Of a DNA stretch of 64,000 nt, positions 48,397 through 60,300 are shown one piece after another; position 1 is the first letter of the stretch; each line of letters starts with the position of its first letter. This DNA is from Balanoglossus misakiensis (taxonomy: Eukaryota; Hemichordata), in assembly GCA_040954595.2 (NCBI GenBank), contig CM082577.2, positions 248,001-312,000 of the forward strand. Reading direction: 5' to 3'. Both the position numbers and the translations under genes were made by a program. The notes beneath the pieces were generated by a model. That model saw nothing but the letters and a program-made list of their open reading frames with translations, was not told the origin of the DNA and searched no databases.

Positions 48397-50454
48397 ATGG
48401 TGGGTTGTTGTAATTTCAAGATGTCGGACATTTATTTGCGTTATGAACACAAGGCCACCTTTGCAAATCCACAGGTAAGCCCTCCTCCTCTATGCGGCTT
48501 TGTGTGGCAATCACAGATCTCCGTAACAAAATGCAAGATAGTCACTCCGAGACCCTGGAGTTCAACTACGTAGGTTACGCATTTCAACTGTACCATCAAT
48601 AACTTGCTCGGTTACACATATTGTTTTCAAGACAGTCTTGTGTCCACCCCACATAGTTTTTGTCTCCATATCTCCTAAACCATGGACACGGCACACACCC
48701 ACCGTATATGTCATCGCCTGGACATAAATACCACCACAATTATTACACAAACTTCACGTTCTCGAAGAATCTGTGTTTAGAATAACCACTTGTGGAATTT
48801 AGCATTACTGTTTCTTTCGCGCTGGGAAATATGAGAAAATAACCGAAACTTACCTTGCCAGAATGGCGTGTATCTTCCAGCTCTCATCATTGTGCCTTCC
48901 ACACTGACATGCCCCACGTGCACCGCCTGGTAGACTTGTGGTACGCGAGATCTGTTTTTCAGTCAATTGTACAATATTCACGGGAGCCTGAAATTTTCCA
49001 CGTTCCTGTTTCGCCGCTAGTTTAAAACATTCTCTGCCGTACAGTGGTATCGGGTTGTCAAACTGAGAACAAAACCGTTCCACTTCGCTTGAATATTCTG
49101 TGGCGGAGATATCCGAGTTTGCGTCCATGTCTGGTGGCGTGACTTACAGTGACACATGAGCATGCATCGTAGAATGGGCGTGGCAAATCGATGTGCACCT
49201 GGATCAGTGCTGTCAGTCTGTTAGCCAATGAGAAAGCTGCATTATACCATGCTATTGTGTCAGAATTTCCATCCCTAATGACACCAGGTGTATAAAGGTG
49301 TCATGTTTATTATTATCGGCAGGATCTCTCTGCACAACAAGACCATGATATTTTCAAATTTTTCGTGGTATAAGTTATAGGTAGCTTCTCTTCATTTCTC
49401 GTCATTTTTTGTTATTTCTACAGTGGAAACTCATACCAAAGTTAGTCTTCATAATATATCGCCTTGTTCTGGCGTTATACTTCGTCGGGTGGTGGCTATA
49501 CAGTATATCAACCAGTATCATGTATATTGGAGGAGAATACTTCATATATCTGACTGACTGGGGATTCATGACAGTAACGGCCTACCTTGTTACAGCCTCG
49601 TCCGCAACAGTTTATTTCCATGCAAAGCAGAAATGGGGAGGTCAGTAGTAACAATAACGTATTATGAGAGAGAGGGGGGGAGAGAGACAGACAGACGACA
49701 GACAGAGAGGGGAGATAGAAAGAGAGGGGAAGTAAAAGGTATATTCATTAGAGAGAGAGGAATCAGGAAAGACGAGAAAGACAGGGGTTGCTGTAAAGTA
49801 GTAACTTAATTTTTATGCTAAGTAGATATCGATTTTACCATGTAAACCTGGAAATACATTTTTATACTTTTATTAGTAAACAGAACCGAACGAACTCATC
49901 GCAGCATTCCCTGGTACTTTATGTTGTCATGGCTACTGTTTAACCTTGCGGTCATCGTAGCACCAATCGTTACCATCATTTATTGGGTGGCCCTGTACCA
50001 AGGAAACGGACTCCAAATTCTGGATTTCCACTTACACGCTGTAAATATCATCGCCATGACATTGGAAGTTTTCATAGCAGCAGTGCCAATCCGGTATGTC
50101 CACGTGATATATCCCATAATATACGGAACCTGTTACATAGTGTTTACTTTGATCTATTGGGGTGTAACAGGAAATATTGTATACGATATTCTGGACTACT
50201 CCCAAAACCCGGGGTTAGCAACGGGTGTCATATTCGCATGCCTTGGGTTTATGCTGTTTTTCCAAGCGTTTCTTTGGGCTGTTTACAAATTGAAAGTCAA
50301 ACTGAGTCCACCAGAAAGGAATTCTGATTCTGATCTCCTCGTTTTGATTGACGCGGGAGATGCGTTCAGCAAAACTGGTTATGAAAACATGGCGACATCA
50401 ACGGAGACACCAACACAGGTTCAGTTTGGTACTGAAGACAGAATCGAACGATGA
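48397..50454 (+). CDS. rost-like: rolling stone (Rost)-family multipass membrane protein
   Basis: Three exons (48397-48474, 49424-49640, 49877-50454) give 290 residues, close to the 275 of Drosophila Rolling stone. About six hydrophobic segments are visible: near 33-52, 60-78 (followed by YLTDWGF), 110-135, 145-165, 170-190 and 210-235. Family signatures are YLTDWGFMT in exon 2, and in exon 3 a WYFMLSWLLFNLA helix, YWVALY, HAVNI, PIRYVHVIYPIIYG and the final helix LWAVYKLK. Drosophila Rost acts in myoblast fusion; the function of invertebrate and vertebrate relatives is poorly known. The C-terminal tail of about 50 residues is polar and probably cytosolic. A downstream in-frame Met (MSDIYLRY, 48421) is an alternative start. 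The first intron contains an antisense gene (48743-49128). Confidence 0.88.
48743..49128 (-). CDS. unrecognised 100-residue protein nested antisense in a rost intron
   Basis: Exon 1 (48854-49128) begins MDANSDISATEYSSEVERF and ends GGCAAG/gtaag in phase 2. Exon 2 (48743-48770, acceptor ctaaacacag) adds RFFENVKFV and a stop, totalling 303 bases. The clean phase match of donor and acceptor and the absence of stops argue for a real gene. I do not recognise the family. It is a small soluble protein with five Cys (C34, C43, one at about 75, and a CQC motif near 78) and no signal peptide or membrane segment. It lies entirely within intron 1 of the rost-like gene on the other strand and converges on the 46930-48040 gene. 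Confidence 0.68.
49667..49740. repeat. GA-rich microsatellite
   Basis: Irregular gagaga/gacaga run in the second rost-like intron. Confidence 0.8.
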
Positions 50455-51892
50455 CAGAAAGACAGCAAAATTTATTAATCATTTTTTGACACATTGTAAG
50501 CTTTAGCATATATACAAGCCAGGCAGAAACTATACTGTCATATATGAATGAACGACAAAAGGGTAAAGAGAACGACAACAGTAATTTCGAAAAGATGCAA
50601 ATTGGTCTCCTTTTAAGTGACAAATGAAATGACACCCTCAAAAGCCACTTCAAAGTTGCAGTTACAACAGCTTGTGATTTATATTTCATTAAAAGATCGC
50701 AACATTTCTAAAAAAAAAGCTTGTAAATAAGAAACACAGCGAAATTAATTGTATCAGTGGATTCACACACAGACACTCAGATGGTTTCTCCAAAGATAGT
50801 AAATGAACACACAAGTACATGTATAGACATTGCTAGAATACTCATCCAATAATAAATTCAGTCTATCTTCATTTGGTTGAAATCCTTAAGTCAATTCTGT
50901 CTTTTTTCAAATTCATTCACATTCGGTAAAAAATGCCTCCGGCTGATTAATTATATCAAGAGCTTCCTTATCTTTCATTGCAATCCGTTAAAATGTAAAT
51001 AAGACTCAATACTCAAATTGTGAAAAAATGAATATTCACACTGAGCAATTCAGTCACGCGTTTTTGTTTAACTTTTCCCGGTTTCCCACGAGACGAGACG
51101 CTTGTCACAATGCCTAAACGTTGGGGTTGTCGGGTGAACAATCCGGCACACTCTAGAGACTCAAATACCAAATGTGTGGGTAAGTGATTTCAGCAGATTG
51201 TGGAGAAAATGGGACCGGACCTTAAATAGCTATCAAAAAAGGCAAATCAATTTTTCTGAAACACGAGTACTAATTCCACACTCCCGTGCAATAAACTATC
51301 GAAAGCCCATGGGAAAACGGACTTGAAAAGGATTTGCTAATCCCTAGGCCATCAAAATTACTCAACATATAATCTACATTGCCTTGGGAATTTTGGCAGG
51401 AATAAAATCATTTAACCTTCAGAACAATCCAGACACCTGAAGCTGTATCTTCCGGAGGTTTAAGTGGTTTCCAAGGAATTATTAGACACGACAAATGTTA
51501 CACTTAATGAGTTTTGTGCAGTAAATTTTGACAAGGGCAGTAATAATTGAAGTATTATCTAGTGGTGCTCTGTCCGTCACAGCTCAATAAAAAAAACTGA
51601 ATGTTACGTGCTAAAAACCTGCCGGATTTTTTTCTCAGCGGCACAATTCAAAGATATTTTGTGAGTGCGGTTATATTTTTGGTATTCTCAAGAGATTGCT
51701 TACGATAGTGACTGTCCTATATAGGTGTCCAATAAATTAAGCATATCCGCCGATGTTGTTATTTGGCCATTCCTCCCTTATCGATAAGGACCAACTGTTC
51801 ATTTTCTTTAAAACGTTCGCCCGGTGTGTTTATCATATCACCCGGTACTTTTGCATTTTGCTCTAAATAACGTTTGCAATGTTGACCGATGC
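50455..51892. other. intergenic region between rost-like and opsin genes
   Basis: Contains the rost-like 3' untranslated region with AATAAA at 50851 and the 3' untranslated region of the convergent opsin. Nothing else recognised. Confidence 0.6.
50851..50856 (+). terminator. candidate polyadenylation signal for rost-like gene
   Basis: AATAAA about 400 bases after the stop codon. Confidence 0.45.
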
Positions 51893-54800
51893 TCACAGCG
51901 AAGTCGTCTCCGTCTTCTTGTTTGTTTCGGTTCTTACGTCAAGCGTTGGGTTTGCTATACCGACGTCGCTCACGTCTGTATTGTCCGACGCTCGACTACT
52001 GACAGAGCCGTGGCGAACGTTGGTGATGGCGGACGCCGTCGACCTGCCGTGCGCCGTGGCTTTCTGGCCGCCGAAGAAGCAGGCGAGGCACGGGCACTGC
52101 TCGCGAATCGCCTTCTGGAATTTGACGTGCGTCAAGGCGTAAACAATTGGGTTGTAGACGCAGTACGTTTTAGCGAAGAGAACCGGCAGAGTGCGGGAGG
52201 TCGGCGTCAGGTAGCTGTGACCGACGAAAAGTCCGATGAGCGCCATCACGGCGTACGGCACCCATGAGAACATAAAGCACGTGATGAGAATCATGGCGAT
52301 TTTGGCCAGTTTAAATTCTGACTTGGCTTCTTTGGACGACCGCAGGACGGCGTCGTGTGTCTTGGTGACTTCGCCTTTCCTACCGGCCTTGTCTTGGATC
52401 CTGTCCAGCTCCTTGCGATGCTTACGCATTGTGTAAACCATTCTGCTGTAGCAAGACAGAATCCAGAACACGGGTACCAAAAAACCAGCCGTGTACATGG
52501 CCATCACATAGACCACGTTGACCAGAGACTGGTCGATGTAATCGTAGGTGCAACTCGTGGCGTAACCTTCAAGGATGTATCCACCGACGCCAGCAAGCGG
52601 CAGCACGGCCCAGAGAAGGGCATATAACCAAGCACCCACCACGAACTTCATGGATCGTTTAACTGTTACAGTTCTGGTGGCCTTCAAAGGCTTGCAAATG
52701 ACGTAGTAGCGGTCGTAGGCGATCATCGTCATTGTGTAGATTGACATTAAGCCGCAAAAGCCGCCTGCGAAACCATACAAGTTGCAACCTGCGCAAAGAC
52801 AAAAAATATGGCGTCGCATATGACCACGTACATTATACGTAACTGAAGTATGCGCCTGGAAACTCGGAGTCTTAAACCTTTTCTCATATTTTGCTCAATG
52901 CAACTTTAGATTATTCTCTATTAAAACCGAGAATAAAAACCCACAGCCAGGTCAACGCTCGAAGCCATAATTAAGAGTCCACTGCTCTAGCCACCGGACT
53001 ACATGCACTATTTCTTATAAAACTCACCGGGAAAGTAGTTGAGGGTCAATATAAGTCAAGCCAAGCCAAGCACTTCAAAACATTTTCACCATTTAGCGAT
53101 AAGTTGCGTCTTGCCTGTAAATGTTCCTATACTTACCAAGCTCGCCAAACAGCCAGTAGTTGTTGATGCTGGATGCGATCATCGGTGGAAAGTTGGTAAT
53201 AGTCATCAGCCAATCGGAAATAGCCAGGTTGACTATTAGCATATTGCCAGGTGTTCGAAGATACTTTGTTCTAGAATGGAAATAACCAACACTTGAACGT
53301 TTCCAAGTTTACAGATTCTCATATACATATATACGTTCACCTAAATCCTAAGTGATATCGGCAAAGCTATCAACGGCGAAGATGCGTTTTTTTTAATTGT
53401 TGTAAACATTGGTATCATGGTTTACGTTGAGTGACATGCAATCATTCTGTAAAAAAAGTCGTGGAAATGTTTTGATTTCTGTTTGACGGAGGTAACATTT
53501 TTAAAAGTAATATGGACAATACCAAAACATCATCAATGAAAAAATTGTATTGCCAATGTATTCCCTAAGCTTTTATTTCTCAGACAACTTTGTCAGTTCG
53601 CGGTTCAATAAACTACCCCTGGATGACCTATAAATCTAAAGCCTGCATTAATGCTATCGATAGATCCATGTCTACGATAAGACAGAGATGAATTGGCTTC
53701 TGGGAAGTGGAAATCACAGGTTGCATAAGAAAAATGCAAATGATGAAATCTGTTCTTTTCGTGGATTTCATCCTTTAGTAGTCACATGCCATCCGTCATC
53801 CGTCAAACAGTGGTCATCCGTCATAAAGTGGCCATCTTTTGCAATATTATTTCAAAAGATTGCCACATGTGTCTACTGGAGGATGAAATCCAAGAAAAGA
53901 ACAGATTTCACAAATGTACAACGCAAACCAACAAATCCACTCTTCAATCAGACTTGAAATGCATTCAGCGTTTCTTAGAGGTAAAGCTGATTAACATTAT
54001 AAAAGACTGGAGAGAGATTAAGGCGTCACCGAACCTATGATGCTGTACGAGGGTTTATGTGGGCGCTGATATTACACAGTGCAAGTTTCAATGTATCCTG
54101 CGTTCATTTTAATATATATAGATAGAGACAGAGAGATACAGGGTGAGACACATAGACAAATATACACAAAGAGAGACAGAGACAGACATATTCTAGAACA
54201 GACTGGCACTCCCTCTCTCTCTCTCTAGTTCTTTCGTGATAAATATTTTATGGCTTACTTGGCGATAAGTCGATGTGAAGATTACTCAATTTCCTGAATT
54301 TAACGGACCGATTTTAGTTGACCATAAAAGTAATTCCTCTATATCCTAAAATAATGGTGTCTGGTTCGGGTATTTTCCTGATCCGGTGGCCATTCGTTCG
54401 ATAACGAGTTTTAGTTTGTGATAATTTATGGTGATAGTGGATTATCATTTAAATTTATTGAATAGATTACCTCAGCTCATTTTCACAGTTGGATTACCGT
54501 ATAACATAGACTACAATGTAGTTCTATTTTTCAGGCTGTGACAGCTCTTATGTAAATTCAGACGGCATCTTGCTGTGCAGCCAAGCAACAAGCTGGATAT
54601 TAATAATATGAGATAACAATCCCACTGTGAAGTTTATGTCCGAAATTACTAAATGTAAGGCTTCCGCCGTGATAAAACGTGCATGCTTTGGTGGGGTCGA
54701 CAAACTTTCTTACGTTGAAAACGGAGAAATCTTGCACTCTTTACATGTATCTGGTATTTCTGATTGCATTTCAGACGCTATAGTCATTTTGAATTCCCGA

Positions 54801-57397
54801 ATTTCAAAAGTCATTCGAAGTCCGCGCCGCAACGATCTGGCACTCATTGCCCCAGTATTATTACATGACTTGTGAACAGGTGTTAAATAGATACACATCT
54901 CTTGGCATGGCGAGCAAAAAACCATTCGATGATAATTCTATAAAACTGCAATCATGACGTGAAAAATGCTGTCATTCATGCCGAAGTTCGAAATTAGATT
55001 TCTTTTCTGTGTGTTTAGGGAGCTTTCGGTTATTGCGATGTGGGACAGATAGGCCACAGGAGTCCGGGGTAATTTAATCACGTTCCAAATTTTGGTTTAT
55101 ACCCTGTGGCACGTTGTTAAATGTGGTTTTCTCCTAATTCCTTTTCGTAAGAAGAATAACTGCCCGCAGAAATTAAAGTACTTCAAGCGACAAATTGGAC
55201 TTCGAGGCTGTAATTGACCGCTAATATGAACCACGCAGCGCCACCCCTTGAGCTGTATGAGTGTATACCAATATAACTCTCCTACGACGGTAAAATCCTC
55301 TCATACAACAAAGGATATTTGAAGGGCGCTGTAAAATTTATGATCATACACATCTGTATAAAATTCATCTGTGTATCATAATGTTACTGACCTCGAAGTG
55401 GCTGGGTGTTTTTATTCCATGTGCCGAAGTGGGGTACATTGGGTTGAGGGGTGGGGGGAGTTTGGAGTGTATGCCCAGTGGCATCCACAGTGGAAAAGTC
55501 CTCAAACTACAAGTAATATGAGTGGAAATAGCCGAAACGAGTTTACTGTTATCTGCAATGTAATTGTCATATATATTTATATATACAAAAAATGCAATTA
55601 TAATAGTTTTACTGAAATATATATGAATGCAGCTTCACAGAATGCCGTTGCACAGAAGATTCAATATTATTATAATACACATGGCACCAATTGACGTCAC
55701 CAAGACATGCTACTAAATACCATTAAGAAAATTGTATTATATAGACCGTATATTTACAGTACTCTATTCACGCCAAACACTGACAGGATGATCATTGACA
55801 ATTGGAAAAGTGTGCTGCGGTGATAATTGTGAAATGACGTGTGACTTCAGGAGAACAGAGGACACGAGAAATTATTTGCCACTGGTACTGCGATCACATC
55901 TTGGGCCTCGGTTGGAGACAATAGTAAATATAGAAGAGTCTTTTGTCAATGTTCACACTACGTTTGTCTTACTCTTAAAATATATTTTTACTGACCCACA
56001 CATAATACAATATCCTACATCTCATTGTATGCAGCTCTATTTGTCCAGTTGGTGTTTGCAAAGTCCATTAGACATTTTAGTTTATAATTGCACTTTAGAT
56101 TGAAACAAAAATAGGTCTCCTGTTCAGTGATCTTCGTCATCATTACACATTCAAAAAGCGATGTTCTACTTCCCAGCCGGTCTACCATACCAACCTCCTT
56201 CCGATGTTTCATGCTATCTTCTTCACTCCAACCGTACCTCTTATTGCACACATAATGTATTTCACCTAACAGTATATTAATGATTTTGCGATTGGCGTTC
56301 CAGTTTATGTAGATCTTACTGGTGGAATTTGTCATCATTTGAGTAATAGTTGAACGACATGTTTCGCCAGTTTTCCATTGAGCATCGTTTGCTTTGCGTG
56401 CATGGAGAGTGGTTGGCTGGCGGTATGCCTTTGATGACAGTACTTGTGTGTGTTTGGCTGATAAAACGTTAGACTACATGTCTGTTTATTTTATGCGCGA
56501 CACAAGCGAGAGTCTGTTGAACATGTCGACTCTCGTTTTTGTCTGCAGTATTGGCTTTTCTCGATCCCAAGACTACAATGGACGTGATGACCATGACGTT
56601 GCCAATGTGAAAAGAAACGGCATACTGCATCAAAGGGCTATCAACTACTTATACGGAACATTATAATTCTGAGTGTGCTATCATGGCTGCTATTGTGCAG
56701 CTTATGGGGGGATTTGTGCGCTTAAAGAGCCCGAGGAGGGTGAAGGTCGGAAACTAGTCATCTTAATTGAATGAACTGCAGGATTTTAAATTAAAACATA
56801 GCCGCAGGTTCTATACTTAAAACTAACTTCTATCACCTCGTATGAATGGTGGCTGATGAATTCATATTCGAAGAAGTAAAGTTCATATTGGACACAAAAT
56901 AGGCGACCGACGTGTATGTCAGGCGGACCCGGCGTGCAGGAAAAGTTCGCCCTTTTTCCACACCCATGGCCAACGTTCGATAGAACATTGACCAATTTCG
57001 CTGAAACTACACCCCAATGATAAACTTACTTTGTGAAAACGTAGATGACAATTCCGTTGCCACAGAAACCAATGGTGCCCATGACGCAGAGGATCACAGC
57101 GATTGTCAAATGGGCTTCCGGTGACGCTAGTTGAGGCATGCCAGTTGGGACGATCGATGAAGAGGCGTTTGTCGAGTTCAGGAAATCTGTTATATTGGTA
57201 ACGTTCAGTGCAGCTGTGGCCATAGCATCGGTGACGTCTCCAATCGCCCCAGCGTCTGTTGTAGCCTCCTTCAGAGAAGTTACCTCAATACTCACTGCTT
57301 CCATAGTCGCCCTTTCTGCGGTTACTGACTCCATGGTCACCGTTTCCACGGTCATTGTCATTGTTCCTGGTGTTTGGGAGTCTTCAGGTGTTGCCAT
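51893..57397 (-). CDS. rhabdomeric-type (Gq/melanopsin-like) opsin
   Basis: Three exons (57030-57397, 53137-53270, 51893-52788) give 465 residues. It is a seven-helix light receptor. Lys374 in helix 7 (LFAKTY) is the retinal-binding lysine, exactly six residues before the NPIVY motif (380-384). DRY is at 193-195. Cys169 and Cys247 are the conserved disulfide pair. Tyr172 replaces the vertebrate helix-3 counterion and Glu241 sits at the position of bovine Glu181, the ancestral counterion. Helix 2 reads TKYLRTPGNMLIVNLAISD, characteristic of rhabdomeric opsins. The 97-residue N-terminus before helix 1 is unusually long, Thr/Met/Val-rich, with four Asn glycosylation sequons at 65, 68, 74 and 77. 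The usual HPK triplet after helix 7 reads HVK (388-390). The tail has Cys residues (399, 401, 404) suited to palmitoylation and a Ser/Thr-rich end. A chromatophore or photoreceptor Gq pathway is expected from the family. Confidence 0.93.
53744..53910. repeat. foldback (inverted-repeat) element
   Basis: Left arm 53744-53790 and right arm about 53862-53910 are reverse complements with about four mismatches in the first 44 bases. The spacer of about 70 bp contains short catccgtc repeats and a smaller inverted repeat. It lies in the first intron of the opsin gene, transcribed antisense to the given strand. Confidence 0.75.
54119..54228. repeat. GA-rich then CT-rich simple repeat
   Basis: gagaca/gagaga runs from 54123 to about 54190, then ctctctctctct at about 54212-54226. 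Opsin intron 1. Confidence 0.75.
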
Positions 57398-60300
57398 GAC
57401 AACTGCATGATAAAAAACGACATGTTGCGTAAAGAAGTGAAAGTGTTAGCGGATTAGCCTCTAATATATATATATGAGTTTATCAAAATCTGTTTCCAAA
57501 CCTCTTGACATATATTGATATTGGCGGATTAGAGCATAATTAGTGATGCGTGAGTTGATTGGTCATAACCGGTTCTCCGTCCAGAATTATTCAGAATTAT
57601 TCATAATGTAGGTTCAGATAAAGCACACTCAACCACAGCCATCGGCAATGAGAGTAATTAACTCATCAATTAATTCGTGTCGTCACATTAGCTGCAAAAG
57701 GGGTTGAAAAGCCGCCACGGTCACGAATTCTTTGCTCAAAATCAGCAGGAGACATATTCAAGTCGAAGGTTTTTAAACGATTCATGTCGCCTTGATGTGC
57801 GCATTTGACTGTAATTTGATGAGGCGGGGAAAAAACAAGTACTTTTTGCGGTTCACAACTCATTAAAATAAACATACAGCGGATTAATTTTCATGGTGTT
57901 ATTTCGCTTATGCAAAGTGCAGTTCCCAGGTCGTATGCAATTCCTGGTTTTGTTCATGATTACCGCCATCACCAAATAAGGAAAGTATCTGCATCTGTAG
58001 ACATTTCTTGGGTGAAGCATTTGCTGATTGAACTGTTTAAAATCTTCACAGTATTCTACAATCGACGTCTTATTCCTGGAAAATCTCTTCTCGATCATCG
58101 TGATTATCAACCTCGGAGATATCAAATGGAACATTAATTTGGCCTTTGCATCGTGCATCCCTTCAAGAAGATTTCGAAATATTATCTTCATCGTAATCAG
58201 TAGTTCCATTGTCATAAAACCCCACCCTGAAAGTCGGACTGAACGGTGATAAGGAAATCTGAGATGAAAATCTGTTCAGTTCATTCCCGGCTTCAAAATT
58301 CCTATCTAGCACTAATCTGTACGGGTCGCCTTGTATCAGCACCAAACATAATCACGGCGTCTTGTGTGTCTGTCGGTGAATATTATTATACCTGCACTTT
58401 CTCACAGAAGAAAAAATAATGACGCAAGCATATATTATGTAATCCATTTGATCATAGCGTGCACTTACAATCCTGTGAAATTTTCATATGTATTATCAAG
58501 TTAGACACTATTTTCGGCAAATATGAGATGCTATTCTTCTGTACCGAATTGAAACTAAGCGTGTCACTGGTCAGCCTTATTCCCTATAGTCTAGAAACCA
58601 CGGGGTTGTATTTGTGGTGATGGATGTATATATAATGATGAGAAAGAAATTCGATTGAGTGAGTCTGCCCTAGAGAGACACCCTGCCAACCGACAGTATG
58701 CACAGTTTGAGAAGCATGGTGCTTTCGGGTTTCAGTAAATTGGGCCCTTTCATCGGTATGGCAGTTTCTGTCAGTGAATCGGAGACAGGAGACATTGACG
58801 ACAATCCATTCTAAGCTGCTAACGATATCACATAACGATATGCTTCGGACGCGGTTCGAGTGAATTATCAGGTGACACAGAGATGAAAGGAATGCCTTGG
58901 TATAATTGAATGAAATACATGAGTGTCGTGGTAAACGTGCAAACATATTCAAGGTTGCGATGTACACTTAAGGTTATACGCACCTTGGGGAAAGACTTTT
59001 TTGAAAACAGACAAGAAAACATGGCGTTCATGTTTGGCTTGCATAAAAATCACTACGTGTACTTAAACTTTTCTCCGTAGAGTTAACACAGAGATTAGCG
59101 GACATTTTGCTGTCTCATTCCAAAAATTGCACGGCTGAAAGTTGCCTTGGGCAAAATATGAGAAAGTTTAAGATTTTTTTCTCTCGAGAAGTCATAGTCC
59201 CTTAACAATATGCTTCGTTATATTTTATGTCCTTTGACCCTTCATTCATGTAGGCCTACTTCGCTCAGCTGCAACACGATGCGCTCGTGAATACGATGAA
59301 AATATGAAGGCTGCGATTGTCAAATAAAAGTAATAAATGTACCTATTATACCTGATAACGGAGAAGAAGGCGGTTAGAAATAGGATGAATGAGTCATTCA
59401 CACTACCCCCACGAACAAAATGGTGCTATACATTTATATCAAGGCCTCGAAACTGGCAGATAGAAGGTCGTTGAAAAGTGCCATCAGACGCGGGGGTGTA
59501 ATCCTTCGCATTGCTAAACTCAGGAGAAGTATTTGGAAAAGAACATGATTCTGATGACGAGTCACCAATAAATATGGTCGAATACATGGTAGCAAACCCA
59601 CTACTTGAGATGTTATGAAGTCGGTCCAAAACAGTTGCAAAGTTGGGTAAACAGAATTAATAACATATTCGGTTTACATTGTAGTGTATGTGCGTTGTTG
59701 TTTTTTCGGCTGGCTCACAGTAGTTTACCTGCTACTACCCGGTCAAAGTCGTATCTTTACTTATTTTCTGCAAATGAAGCTTCGCCAAGTTGAGGATATT
59801 TTTTTTATTATCTAAAATTTTCTCCCGATTTGAGAGAATGCTTCATTTGCGACAACCTGTTCATGACAAGCTGGTATCGTTATCGTGGACAAGGTGAGAA
59901 TGCGGTAATATAGTGAAAACTTGAGTATGTAGATAACCACGGTACTTGCAGCGCAAATAAATTGTGCCACAGCAATGTCTGGGATCTTCATAAAATCAAT
60001 TATATTGCTTTTTGCGTTTTCATTCCCTTATCTACATGACATGTTGCATACATCACAATTTCCGATAAAATTCCCGTGTATAGGTTGCAAATTTGTAAGA
60101 CCGGCTTTAAGGGTCTGTCAACCCGTACTTATTACGCCATATAGGCGGAGCTTTGCAGACAACGACTTCTTGTGTATCTATAAATATCTAGACTCTTCGA
60201 TCTAAACACTACAAATATCTCACCTTTAAATTTCGCATTGAACAATTATTACATTATACTCTATACATATAAAATTTGCAAATGTCAGTTACTCTGACTG

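Noticed and set aside
57666-57875. 69-codon minus frame upstream of the opsin, considered as an extra 5' exon
   Set aside because: No donor compatible with the opsin start exon and no similarity recognised.
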